Source: Astrobacterium formosum
GTDB taxonomy: Bacteria; Pseudomonadota; Alphaproteobacteria; Rhizobiales; Xanthobacteraceae
Length of the DNA: 64,000 nt
Reading direction: 5' to 3'
Assembly: GCA_030848545.1 (NCBI GenBank)
Contig: JAVDCA010000005.1
Coordinates: forward strand, 124,001-188,000
Part shown: in pieces, positions 1 to 8,786 of the stretch
Position numbering within the stretch: the stretch's first letter is position 1
Layout: each line of letters starts with the position of its first letter
Notes under the pieces: generated by a model
The model's database searches: none
What the model saw: only the letters and a program-made list of their open reading frames with translations
Told to the model about the DNA's origin: nothing
Program-made: the position numbers and the translations under genes

Positions 1-1135
1 TGATCGCGAGCCGCGTCTGTTCGGTACCGAGTTTGCTGTCGAGCAGGAGTCCCGTCACGCCGATGACGCCGTTCAGGGGCGTGCGGATCTCATGGCTCAT
101 CACCGCCATGAATTCCGAACGGGCACGGGAGGAGGCCTCGGCTGAATCGCGGGCGTGCTTGAGCCCTGCCTGATAGGAGAAGACGACGCGCACGAGCGCC
201 AGCATGCCGATGCTCAGCACCACGGCGACGACGAGATAATTGACAGCGTGCCGCCGCGCCGGCTCCATCAATTCGTCCTGCGCGTGGCTTGCGAACACGA
301 TCAGCGGAAGATCCTTGACCTTGCGGTAGGCCGTCAACTGCTCCAGGCCGTCGATCGTGCTCACCGCCTGATAAATTCCGGCGTCCGCCCGCGCGACCTG
401 CTTGAACAATTCGCTGGCCCTCATATCGGAGCCGATATGGGCCGACCCGCCGGTCGCACGGGCGCGGATGATGCCGTCCATTCCGACCAGCGCGATGAGC
501 CCGCCGGTGCCGACGTCGATCTGGTTGTAGAGGCGGGTCAGGTAGGCGGTGTCGAGCGAGACCACGACGACACCGGCGAACGTGCCGTCCGCCGCCGAAA
601 TCCGGCGAGTCGCATTGATCGACCACTGCTTGCTGACACGTCCGAGCACCGGCTTGCTGATGAACATCTCGTCGTTGCCGGACCGCATATGAACCCTGAT
701 ATGGTCACGATCGCTGAGATCGATCTTGGATGTGATCGGTCCCAGGCTGCTCGCGATGATTATTCCGTTCCGATCCACCAGGGTCAGCTGGAAGGCGAAA
801 TCGGTCATGACCTGACCGTTGCGGGACCACAGGCCGAGATCGAACCTGTCTGGATCGCGCCGGTAGGCATCGCGCACATACAAAAGAGTCTGATCGACCG
901 CCTTGAACGACCGGATGATCTGCTCCTCGAAGACGCGGGTCAGATTTCTCAGTTCCTGACGCGCTCCCCGCTCGATCTGCTGCTTTTCCTCACGAAGCGC
1001 GAGATAGAAGCTCGCCCAGATCAACCCGATGGCCGCCAGAGCGAGAAAGGTCGTGGCATGGCGGGCGCCGTCTCCTCGCGACCACCGGCGGATCGGATTC
1101 GTAAAGCTCCGGAACATCCCCACTAGCGAAGTCAT
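1..1135 (-). CDS. Sensor histidine kinase, N-terminal part (cut by window edge)
   Basis: The frame reads from an ATG at 1135 into the window edge, giving about 378 residues without the kinase C-terminus. A first membrane segment lies near residues 27-46. A long periplasmic PDC/Cache-like sensor region follows, with typical phrases such as [14 protein letters not shown] and [15 protein letters not shown] second membrane segment lies near residues 300-320. The HisKA dimerisation box starts at the edge ([17 protein letters not shown], with the phospho-accepting His). The family senses a small extracellular ligand and autophosphorylates. The ligand and the partner regulator cannot be told; a hybrid kinase with a C-terminal receiver is possible. 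Confidence 0.85.
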   Translation of the reverse strand, partial: MTSLVGMFRSFTNPIRRWSRGDGARHATTFLALAAIGLIWASFYLALREEKQQIERGARQELRNLTRVFEEQIIRSFKAVDQTLLYVRDAYRRDPDRFDLGLWSRNGQVMTDFAFQLTLVDRNGIIIASSLGPITSKIDLSDRDHIRVHMRSGNDEMFISKPVLGRVSKQWSINATRRISAADGTFAGVVVVSLDTAYLTRLYNQIDVGTGGLIALVGMDGIIRARATGGSAHIGSDMRASELFKQVARADAGIYQAVSTIDGLEQLTAYRKVKDLPLIVFASHAQDELMEPARRHAVNYLVVAVVLSIGMLALVRVVFSYQAGLKHARDSAEASSRARSEFMAVMSHEIRTPLNGVIGVTGLLLDSKLGTEQTRLAI

Positions 1136-1506
1136 GTCCAGTTTCGCCTACCGTCGTGCACGGGACCGTCGGGATCGCAAGCATGCGCAATTAAATCAAA
1201 TTTGTATATTGGCGACCTGTACAGCGCGTAAATGCGGATAATGAAAGTCGCGTCCATTTGCTTGGTTTCGGCATGCCGTACGGTCAGCAGCACATCAGCA
1301 CCGTCGCGACACCGCGGCGGCAGGCTGGCGTGGCGGATGCCCCCCGGTACGATCTGCCGCTTGCCGTGAACTATTTGCCGCTCCGCAGCAGCGGTCAGGA
1401 AGATTTAACCAGCCAAGTTGCTGTCCGGACATGTGAGCCGTGACGGCACGGCGTTTGCCGCCTTCTTCATCGTGGTCCGAACTCGAGAGAAGGATATGGG
1501 CACCGG
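1136..1506. other. Intergenic region without a convincing gene
   Basis: This holds the promoter side of the minus-strand histidine kinase and the leader of the small plus-strand ORF at 1507. An AT-rich patch at about 1190-1215 is the likeliest promoter area. Open frames here are short and show no coding-like codon use. Confidence 0.4.
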
Positions 1507-1674
1507 ATGAGGAAATATGCCGGTCGGCAGATCGAGGACGGACGCACGAACATTGCGGCCCTTATGATCATACTTCTCGTGATCGCATTGATATTCCTGC
1601 CGCGGGCGTGCGGCGTGGTCGCCGCAGACATTGCGGCGGCTCGCATTGTTCATGCCGCCGACGCCGGAGCATGA
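1507..1674 (+). CDS. Possible small single-span membrane protein (55 aa)
   Basis: The ATG at 1507 opens a 55-residue frame with a polar N-terminus (MRKYAGRQIEDGRTN), one strong hydrophobic segment at residues 16-33 (IAALMIILLVIALIFLP) and a short Ala-rich tail ending at TGA 1674. A purine-rich GAGAAGG lies about 13 bases upstream, slightly far for a Shine-Dalgarno sequence. I do not recognise the protein. The hydrophobic block flanked by charged residues argues for a real membrane microprotein, but the length leaves room for chance. Confidence 0.4.
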   Translation: MRKYAGRQIEDGRTNIAALMIILLVIALIFLPRACGVVAADIAAARIVHAADAGA

Positions 1675-1771
1675 CCGATGCCTTTGCCCGTCGTCTCTGC
1701 GGGGCGCCCCGGCAAGGCGAATGCCGGGCATCCGGCGTGCGGGACTCCCTGTCGATCATCCTGCGACGTCT

Positions 1772-2113
1772 TCAGCTTCCCGCCAGCACGCCGACCGCGA
1801 TGGCGATCGCGCCGGTCGCGACGGCCGCGAGCACCGACCCCCTGAACACGAAGAAGGCAAGCATGCCGAGGGCCGCCGCGAGAAGCCGTATCCACAACGG
1901 CACCGCTGCGAGCGACCCTGGCGCGAACACCACGACCTTGCCCACGAGCCCGGTCAGGATCGCGGTCGCCACCGTTCTCACCCAGACGATGATCTCCGAA
2001 TCCTCGTCAATTCCCCGCGCCACCATGAGGCCGATCATCCGCCAGATCTCGTTGGGGAGAAAGCCGACGAGAACCAGGATCAGATAGGGGGACAGTTCGG
2101 CGAGCATGCGCAT
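1772..2113 (-). CDS. azlD: AzlD family branched-chain amino acid transport protein
   Basis: A 113-residue, almost wholly hydrophobic protein with four predicted membrane segments, the size of AzlD subunits. The family pairs with AzlC to export branched-chain amino acids or analogues. I chose the ATG at 2113, whose A is the last base of the upstream stop codon (TGATG), a translational-coupling arrangement; a longer in-frame reading upstream would overlap azlC. The phrase PNEIWRMIGLMVARGIDEDSEIIVWVRTVATA resembles the conserved N-terminal half of AzlD proteins (written here only to show position 20-50). Substrate specificity is inferred from the family. Confidence 0.75.
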   Translation of the reverse strand: MRMLAELSPYLILVLVGFLPNEIWRMIGLMVARGIDEDSEIIVWVRTVATAILTGLVGKVVVFAPGSLAAVPLWIRLLAAALGMLAFFVFRGSVLAAVATGAIAIAVGVLAGS

Positions 2114-2847
2114 CACGGCCTCCGCCGGAAACGCTGGACCAGATAGGCAAGCGTTCCCCCAACAAGGCCGGTCCATAGGAGATCAAGGCCGATGTCGAGC
2201 CAGGCCAGGGCCGGCGCCATCACGAGGCCGACCACCACGGCGATCCGTTCGGACAGGAGCCGGGCGTTGCGCACGGTCGACGACAGGAACGACATCGGGG
2301 TGAGAAACAGCATGGCGGACACCAACAGCGCCGGCAGGACTCCGGCGAGCACGTGTCCGATCAATCCCCCCGCCAAGGCCGCCCCCATGAGGGCAACCCC
2401 GATGCCATTCACGAACGGGATGCGGGCCGGTCGCGGCAACATGGGCGACAGCCGCAGGGACTCGATCCAGACGCTGATGGCGGTGAAATGGGTCGGCAGA
2501 ATCAATGACCGCATGCGGGTATCGGCGGACTTGAGCAACGGCAGCAGCGAGACGACCATCGGCAGCAGGCGAATGGCGCTCAGCGTCACCGCGACGGCGA
2601 TTTCGAGCCCGGTGGCGCCGGCGGCGAGCGAGGCGATCACGATCACCTGCGCGGGTGCCGCCCACACCAGCACGGTCGAGAACGACAGCCAGGGCGCCGA
2701 AAAGCCGAGGTCGTGCGCGAACGCGCCGATGCTCAGATAGCTTCCGAAAATCACGAATGTGAAGACGGAGCTTGCCCCGGCGACGAGACCGCCGAGAAAC
2801 GGGGAGCCCGAGGGAATGCGGGGACTTCGGGGGATTCGAAGGGACAT
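2113..2847 (-). CDS. azlC: AzlC family amino acid permease
   Basis: A 244-residue membrane protein with the AzlC signature: an N-terminal FGSYLSIGAFAHDLG stretch, LVWAAPAQVIVIASLAAG, and the RLLPM segment near residue 92. About seven to eight hydrophobic segments are visible. Known members form the large subunit of the AzlCD exporter in the cytoplasmic membrane. Its stop overlaps the start of azlD by one base, so the two are surely co-translated. No adjacent Lrp-type regulator is visible, unlike the Bacillus azl operon. Confidence 0.8.
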   Translation of the reverse strand: MSLRIPRSPRIPSGSPFLGGLVAGASSVFTFVIFGSYLSIGAFAHDLGFSAPWLSFSTVLVWAAPAQVIVIASLAAGATGLEIAVAVTLSAIRLLPMVVSLLPLLKSADTRMRSLILPTHFTAISVWIESLRLSPMLPRPARIPFVNGIGVALMGAALAGGLIGHVLAGVLPALLVSAMLFLTPMSFLSSTVRNARLLSERIAVVVGLVMAPALAWLDIGLDLLWTGLVGGTLAYLVQRFRRRP

Positions 2848-2915
2848 CGCCTCTGTGATGTCCCACAGTCACGTACCGCGCGCAACGCTGTGGTGGGCAC
2901 GAAGGCGCGGCGCCG

Positions 2916-3533
2916 TCAGCCGGCACGCATCCGTGCCAGCCAATCGACCGTCCACGCGATGAAACGGCCGAATGCCGCCAGGAGGAGGCCGATCAACGCC
3001 GCCAGGGGAACCGTCACGGCGCCGCTATACATCAGGTTGACGAAGGTCAGCTTCACGGCCTCGGCCAAGACGCGCGGCAGTGCGCCGACGAACTCGACGA
3101 CCGGCGGCCACCCGCTGCTGGTCAAGGCTGCGAGCTGGACGCAGATCGCGGCGACCGGAAAGAACAGGATCGATACGAGCACGATGGCGGCGGCGCCGCC
3201 GATCAACGAAATACGTCGCGCATGGGTGGCGAGGATCGGCCACAACACCATGGCGACGAGGCCGACGATCGCCGCCGGTACCCACCACGGCGCCCATGGG
3301 CGGACGTCGGAGGGCGCTCCGGCTGCTACGCCGAGTTCCGGCGCAAGCGCCAACGGCATCCGCAACACCATGCGCCAGGTCCAGTAGGCGATGAGACCAC
3401 CGACGGCCCCGGCGACCAGTGTCGTCAACACGATGCTGATCTGGCGATGATCGCGCCCCTTTGGCGCAGCAGCACCGGACGCGCGAGGGACACGGCGCAG
3501 GACCGGGACAGCGCTGCTGGCAGGGCTCCACAT
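2916..3533 (-). CDS. Unknown four-span membrane protein
   Basis: A 205-residue protein with a polar N-terminus of about 30 residues and hydrophobic segments near residues 33-50, 80-98, 105-125 and 160-190. I do not recognise a family. The start is uncertain: the frame extends upstream to a TTG at 3626, but the ATG at 3533 with a distant GGAG is preferred. It lies downstream of clpA on the same strand, separated by a hairpin, and upstream of azlC by 68 bases, so it may share transcription with the azl pair. Confidence 0.6.
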   Translation of the reverse strand: MWSPASSAVPVLRRVPRASGAAAPKGRDHRQISIVLTTLVAGAVGGLIAYWTWRMVLRMPLALAPELGVAAGAPSDVRPWAPWWVPAAIVGLVAMVLWPILATHARRISLIGGAAAIVLVSILFFPVAAICVQLAALTSSGWPPVVEFVGALPRVLAEAVKLTFVNLMYSGAVTVPLAALIGLLLAAFGRFIAWTVDWLARMRAG

Positions 3534-3661
3534 GAAGACGTCGGCGCTCCAAATCGGGAAAATGCTGCCCCTGACGCTAGATCGCAGGCTCAAACCGGTG
3601 GTTAACCGGGGCGACGCACCACCCAAATCGCGTACGGACGGATAACCGACGGTAAAGGAAG

Positions 3662-3697
3662 AAGGTGGGATTGCGGAAATCTCCGCTATCCCACCTT
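3662..3697. terminator. Strong hairpin behind clpA
   Basis: Arms AAGGTGGGAT (3662-3671) and ATCCCACCTT (3688-3697) are perfectly complementary, and an inner stem GCGGA/TCCGC (3673-3677/3682-3686) closes a four-base loop. There is no long T tract. Its place 57 bases after the clpA stop suggests a transcript end or 3'-stabilising hairpin for clpSA. Confidence 0.6.
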
Positions 3698-3753
3698 GTC
3701 AAGGCTCTCCTCGCCAAGGTTCTGGGCACAACCGCGCAAGGCCCGTCGGTCAA

Positions 3754-6192
3754 TCAAACCTTGAGAAGAGGAACTTTCGGCACGGAGCCCCGCCCGTTCG
3801 GCGGTTGACCGTCGTTCTTCGGCGCCGGCGGCTTGCGCTTGACACCGCCACCGCGCCGGCGGGCCTTGCGCACCAGGGGCTCGGGCAGTTTCTCCGGCTT
3901 CGGTGTCACCCGGCCGTCGAGGAACTCGAATCCGATCCGATCCAGGCCATCTTCGTTCTTCGTTACGACGACGCGCACGTGCCCGCCGTGTTTCAGTTTT
4001 CCGAACAGAACCTCGTCGGCGAGTGGCTTCTTGATGTGCTCCTGGATGATACGGGCCATGGGCCGGGCACCCATCTGCTCGTCATACCCGTGGGCAATCA
4101 GCCACTTCGAGGCATCTTCCGACAGCTCGATGGTGACGTCGCGGTCGGCGAGTTGCGCTTCGAGCTGAAGCACGAACTTCTCCACCACCTTGCCGATGAC
4201 GTCGGCGCTGAGATGCCCGAAGGCGATGGTGGCGTCGAGGCGGTTGCGGAATTCGGGCGCGAACAGCTTGTTGATCGCCTCGGTGTCGTCACCCTCGCGC
4301 TTGGTGCGAGTAAAGCCGTAGGCGGCCTTGGCGAGGTCGGCGGCGCCCGCATTGGTGGTCATGATCAGGATCACGTTACGGAAGTCGACCTGCTTGCCGT
4401 TATGGTCGGTCAGCTTGCCGTGATCCATGATCTGAAGAAGGACGTTGAAGAGATCGGGATGCGCCTTCTCGATCTCGTCCAGCAGCAGCACGCAGTGCGG
4501 ATGCTGGTCGACGCCGTCGGTCAGAAGTCCGCCCTGGTCGAAGCCCACATAGCCGGGCGGCGCGCCGATCAGCCGCGAGATCGTATGCCGCTCCATGTAT
4601 TCCGACATGTCGAAGCGGATCAGCTCCACCCCCAGCGAGGCCGCCAGCTGGCGGGCCACCTCGGTCTTGCCGACGCCGGTCGGGCCCGAGAACAGATAGC
4701 AGCCGATCGGCTTTTCGGGCTCCCGCAGGCCGGCGCGAGCGAGCTTGATGGCCGAGGACAGGGCCTCGATGGGCTTGTCCTGGCCGTAGACCACCCGCTT
4801 GAGCGTCGCCTCGAGATGGGCGAGCACCTCGGCGTCGTCCTTCGACACGGTCTTGGGGGGAATGCGGGCCATGGTCGCGATGGTCGCCTCGACCTCCTTG
4901 AGGCCGATGGTCTTCTTGCGCTTGTGCTCGGGCAGGAGCATCTGCGCCGCCCCGGACTCGTCGATGACGTCGATCGCCTTGTCGGGCAGCTTGCGATCGT
5001 GGATGTAACGCGCCGAGAGTTCGACCGCCGCTTTGATGGCATCGGTGGTGTATTTGAGCTTGTGATAGTCCTCGAAATAGGGCTTGAGGCCTTTGAGGAT
5101 CTCGATGGCATCGGGAATCGACGGTTCGTTGACGTCGATCTTCTGGAAACGGCGTACCAGCGCCCGATCCTTCTCGAAATACTGACGGTATTCCTTGTAG
5201 GTGGTCGAGCCGACACACCGCACGGTGCCGGACGCCAGCGCCGGCTTGAGCAGGTTGGAGGCATCCATGGCCCCGCCGGAGGTGGCTCCGGCGCCGATCA
5301 CGGTGTGGATTTCGTCGATGAACAGGATGGCGCCCGGATAATTCTCGAGCTCCTTGAGGACCTGCTTGAGACGCTCCTCGAAATCGCCGCGATAGCGCGT
5401 TCCGGCCAGCAGCGTGCCCATATCGAGGGCAAACACCGTCGCGTTCTTGAGCACGTCCGGCACTTCGCCATTGACGATCCGGCGTGCCAGTCCCTCGGCG
5501 ATCGCGGTCTTGCCGACGCCGGCCTCGCCGACGAACAGCGGGTTGTTCTTTTGGCGGCGGCACAGCACCTGGATGGTCCGGCTGATCTCGGTATCACGGC
5601 CGATCAGCGGGTCGATCTTGCCTTCGCGTGCCTTCTTGTTGAGGTTGACACAGTAGGATTCCAGGGCGTCCCCCTTTTTCTTCGGCTCGTCGCCTGATTT
5701 CGTTTCCTGCTCCTCTTCGGCACCACGGGCTGCGCGCGCCTCGTTCAACCCGGGACGCTTGGCGATGCCGTGGCTGATGTAATTGACGGCATCGTAGCGG
5801 GTCATCTCCTGTTCCTGCAGGAAATAGGCCGCGTGGCTCTCGCGCTCGGCGAAGATGGCGACCAGCACATTGGCGCCGGTCACTTCTTCGCGACCAGACG
5901 ATTGCACGTGGATCACGGCGCGCTGGATCACGCGCTGGAATCCGGCCGTCGGCTTGGAATCCTCGCTTCCGTCGGTGACCAGATTGTCGAGTTCCGACTC
6001 CACATACCCGACCAGATCCCGGCGCAGCTTGTCGACATCGACGTTGCAGGCCCGCATCACGGCGGCGGCGTCCTGATCGTCGATGAGCGCGAGAAGCAGA
6101 TGCTCGAGGGTCGCATATTCATGATGACGCTCGTTGGCGAGCGCCAAGGCCCGGTGGAGCGACTGTTCGAGGCTACGTGAAAAGGTCGGCAT
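3754..6192 (-). CDS. clpA: ATP-dependent Clp protease ATP-binding subunit ClpA
   Basis: An 812-residue AAA+ unfoldase that feeds substrates to ClpP in the cytoplasm. Visible parts: an N-domain (1-140, ClpS docking), D1 with Walker A GEAGVGKT (222-229) and Walker B FIDEIH (291-296), D2 with Walker A GPTGVGKT (503-510), and TTNAG followed by a YGF tripeptide in the ClpP-binding loop position. It is about 50 residues longer than Escherichia coli ClpA, largely through a basic, Pro/Gly-rich C-terminal tail ([14 protein letters not shown]). It follows clpS by 40 bases on the same strand, the usual clpSA order. Confidence 0.97.
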   Translation of the reverse strand: MPTFSRSLEQSLHRALALANERHHEYATLEHLLLALIDDQDAAAVMRACNVDVDKLRRDLVGYVESELDNLVTDGSEDSKPTAGFQRVIQRAVIHVQSSGREEVTGANVLVAIFAERESHAAYFLQEQEMTRYDAVNYISHGIAKRPGLNEARAARGAEEEQETKSGDEPKKKGDALESYCVNLNKKAREGKIDPLIGRDTEISRTIQVLCRRQKNNPLFVGEAGVGKTAIAEGLARRIVNGEVPDVLKNATVFALDMGTLLAGTRYRGDFEERLKQVLKELENYPGAILFIDEIHTVIGAGATSGGAMDASNLLKPALASGTVRCVGSTTYKEYRQYFEKDRALVRRFQKIDVNEPSIPDAIEILKGLKPYFEDYHKLKYTTDAIKAAVELSARYIHDRKLPDKAIDVIDESGAAQMLLPEHKRKKTIGLKEVEATIATMARIPPKTVSKDDAEVLAHLEATLKRVVYGQDKPIEALSSAIKLARAGLREPEKPIGCYLFSGPTGVGKTEVARQLAASLGVELIRFDMSEYMERHTISRLIGAPPGYVGFDQGGLLTDGVDQHPHCVLLLDEIEKAHPDLFNVLLQIMDHGKLTDHNGKQVDFRNVILIMTTNAGAADLAKAAYGFTRTKREGDDTEAINKLFAPEFRNRLDATIAFGHLSADVIGKVVEKFVLQLEAQLADRDVTIELSEDASKWLIAHGYDEQMGARPMARIIQEHIKKPLADEVLFGKLKHGGHVRVVVTKNEDGLDRIGFEFLDGRVTPKPEKLPEPLVRKARRRGGGVKRKPPAPKNDGQPPNGRGSVPKVPLLKV

Positions 6193-6232
6193 CAGTGTCC
6201 CATTCGCTTGTGCAGTGACCCGCCCCCGTGGC

Positions 6233-6655
6233 TCACTTCTTCTCCATCACGCATTGCAGAGGATGCTGGTGTTTGCGGGCGAAGTCCATCACCTGCGTCA
6301 CTTTGGTTTCGGCGATCTCGTAGGTGAATATGCCGCATTCGCCGATCCCGTGGTGGTGGACGTGAAGCATGATGCGCGTGGCCGCTTCGCGATCCTTCTT
6401 GAAGAAGCGTTCCAGGACGTGCACCACGAATTCCATCGGGGTGTAATCATCGTTGAGGAGCAGCACCCGGTACATGTTCGGCCGCTTGGTCTGCGGCTTC
6501 GTCTTGGTGATGACCGCGGTGCCGGGATTGCCGTCGTCGCCCTTGCGCTTGCGGTCGTCGCCCGCCAGCCGTGGCATAGGTACCCGGCGCGGCACCGGCG
6601 AGATTTCGCCGTCCACACCCTCACCCGCCGGAGCACCTCGAACCATCAGCATCAT
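6233..6655 (-). CDS. clpS: ATP-dependent Clp protease adaptor ClpS
   Basis: The C-terminal 85 residues carry the ClpS core: [20 protein letters not shown] (N-degron pocket), [20 protein letters not shown] and a final QCVMEKK. ClpS binds N-terminal hydrophobic residues and hands substrates to ClpA. The start is ambiguous. The ATG at 6655 gives 140 residues, near the usual length. A longer frame opens at 6817 with a good GGGGGGAG nine bases upstream, but adds about 54 residues that do not look conserved. ATG 6577 (MPRLAGDD) gives the minimal protein. Confidence 0.93.
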   Translation of the reverse strand: MMLMVRGAPAGEGVDGEISPVPRRVPMPRLAGDDRKRKGDDGNPGTAVITKTKPQTKRPNMYRVLLLNDDYTPMEFVVHVLERFFKKDREAATRIMLHVHHHGIGECGIFTYEIAETKVTQVMDFARKHQHPLQCVMEKK

Positions 6656-7017
6656 GTCTTGATTCGATACGAAATCGCTTCCCCAGTCCAGGGACGTCCC
6701 GTCCCGAGACGCCCCGTCGATGTTAAAATAATAGTCACCATGCCCGCCCGCCACCAGTGGCACCCCTCCGGCAATGTGGCACGTGAACGTCACAGCAATT
6801 TGCGTGCCCGCCCGCATGCGTTGATGCTCCCCCCTTCACATCCCTCATCGGCGGCAATGTGCAAAGTACGGAACCACGCTGACTGGCCGCTCGGGCCTGG
6901 CCCGCTCGAGCAAGGTTAAGAAAACATTCTCCGAACACGGCAAAAGTTCGGCCGTCCCGAAATCAATTTGCAAGCCTGGGGTGTCATGATGACGCTGCCA
7001 ACCAACACGAGTCAGCC

Positions 7018-8289
7018 ATGTTGCCGAAGCGCTTCATCGACGACCGCCGTGCCAGCGTCGTGCCGTTTTTCGCCCTCACATTCGTCCCGCTCATCGGGCT
7101 GGTCGGGGCCGCGGTCGATTACAGCCGCGCCGCCTCGGCACGCACCACCATTCAAAGTGCCGCCGATGCGACCGCACTGGCGCTCTCCCAGACGGCGGTA
7201 GACAGCACCCCGGACGAGATTCGAACAAATGCAGACACCTTCTTCAAGGCTGTGCTGGACGACCCGAATCTCGTCAATGCGTCCGCCACGGCGAGCTATA
7301 CCAACACCAACGGCTCGACGCTCGTGGTGACGGGCTCAGCGACCGTGAAGACGCTGTTCATGGGTCTGATGGGCTTTCCGGAACTTGCCGTCAGCGCCTC
7401 CGGAACCGCCGTCTGGGGAACGACCCGGCTGCGTATCGCCCTGGCGCTCGACAATACCGGCTCGATGTCCTCCAACGGCAAGATGACCGCCCTTAAGAAT
7501 GCGGCCAAGAACCTGCTGACGCAGCTGAAAGGGGCCGCCACCAAGGATGGCGACGTCTACGTGTCGATCGTGCCGTTCAACAAGGACGTCAATGCCGGCT
7601 CGTCGAACCACGAGGAAGCCTGGATCGACTGGGAGGAGTGGGACGCGGCCAACGGCACCTGCAGCAAGCCGTGGTACACTAGGAAGTCCACCTGCACCGG
7701 CAACAGCGGGACCTGGACCCCGGCCGCGCACAGCACCTGGAACGGCTGCGTGACCGACCGCGACCAGAACTACGACACCACCAACACCACGCCGACGGGT
7801 GGCGGAACGCTGTTTCCGGCCGAGCAGCTCTCGTCCTGTCCGACGTCCCTGACCGCCCTGAGTTACGACTGGACGGCGCTCAACAGCAAGATCGACGCCA
7901 TGACGCCGGTCGGCAACACCAACATCACCATCGGCCTGCAATGGGGCTGGCAGTCTCTGACCCAGGGAACCCCCCTCTACGCGCCGGCGGAAGATTCGAA
8001 CTACAAATACGAGAAGATCATCATCCTGCTGACAGACGGCCAGAACACCCAGAACCGCTGGAACAACGATCAGTACTCCATCGACGCCCGGACGAGAAAA
8101 GCCTGCGACAATGTCAAGGCGGCGGGCGTGAAGATCTACACGGTGCTGGTCATGGACGGAAACAAGTCCCTGCTGAAGAGCTGCGCCAGCGACGAATCCA
8201 AGTACTTCTATCTCACGTCCGCCCAGCAGATCATCACGACGTTCGACGCGATCGGGACCAACCTGACCCGGCTCAGGCTGGCGCAGTAG
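7018..8289 (+). CDS. TadE/TadG-like pilus-associated protein with vWA domain
   Basis: A 423-residue protein. Residues 8-30 hold a pilin-like hydrophobic segment followed by AAVDYSRA, typical of TadE/TadG-like (Flp pilus assembly) proteins that insert in the cytoplasmic membrane and expose the rest outside. The vWA domain begins near residue 138, with a MIDAS-like DNTGSMS at 145-151 and LLTDGQNTQN near 340. Between the two halves sits a cysteine pair, C215 and C226, in CSKPWYTRKSTC. The next gene is a clear paralogue. No other tad/cpa genes are in the window, so a direct role in pilus assembly is inference. Confidence 0.85.
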   Translation: MLPKRFIDDRRASVVPFFALTFVPLIGLVGAAVDYSRAASARTTIQSAADATALALSQTAVDSTPDEIRTNADTFFKAVLDDPNLVNASATASYTNTNGSTLVVTGSATVKTLFMGLMGFPELAVSASGTAVWGTTRLRIALALDNTGSMSSNGKMTALKNAAKNLLTQLKGAATKDGDVYVSIVPFNKDVNAGSSNHEEAWIDWEEWDAANGTCSKPWYTRKSTCTGNSGTWTPAAHSTWNGCVTDRDQNYDTTNTTPTGGGTLFPAEQLSSCPTSLTALSYDWTALNSKIDAMTPVGNTNITIGLQWGWQSLTQGTPLYAPAEDSNYKYEKIIILLTDGQNTQNRWNNDQYSIDARTRKACDNVKAAGVKIYTVLVMDGNKSLLKSCASDESKYFYLTSAQQIITTFDAIGTNLTRLRLAQ

Positions 8290-8786
8290 AGCCGTCTGGG
8301 CCCATTTCGATTCACGAACCAGCCGGTGACGGGGACCACGGCGTGTCCTGACGACGTCGTTTGCGAACACTTTACGTGCCGACGAAATTGCGGCCGACGT
8401 CGGAACTCGATGCCCCCCAAACCTGCACGAGACAGGGATATTTGCAGCGCAATTAAGTCACTGTTTCGCGTTGGTTGCGTATCATTGCGGACATCTCACG
8501 GCGCCGACAGGTACACCATGACCACCCCCTCCCCGCGTTACGCGGCTTGCCGGATCGTCGCAATCGGCGTCGTCGCGGAACCGGCGGCCGGTGTTTGCGC
8601 TCGAATTCTAGCGAAAGCCGTAACCGGAATTTCACCTTAAGCGATGAACCGAAGGCGCCGCTCGGCCAGCGCTGGCCGCATAGGGCCGAGTTTCGACGAT
8701 CGAGTTACATATCGATTCACCCGTCAGGAATAATGCTGCTTTCGATGAAAAGTCGCGCTTTCCTCTCGCGAATTCGGAGGTGCTTC
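8290..8786. other. Long intergenic region between the two vWA paralogues
   Basis: About 500 bases without a convincing gene. A 40-codon frame at 8518-8640 has no fitting ribosome binding site. A strong GGAGG at 8776-8780 belongs to the next gene. The length suggests that the second vWA gene has its own promoter; no operator or terminator was clear. Confidence 0.4.

Noticed and set aside
3805-5697. 630-codon open frame opposite clpA
   Set aside because: It is the antisense shadow of clpA, produced by GC-rich codon use; composition is rich in Gly, Asp, Leu and Val without any motif.
6655-6817. N-terminal extension of ClpS to ATG 6817
   Set aside because: A good ribosome site supports it, but the added 54 residues do not resemble ClpS and exceed the usual length; kept only as an alternative start.
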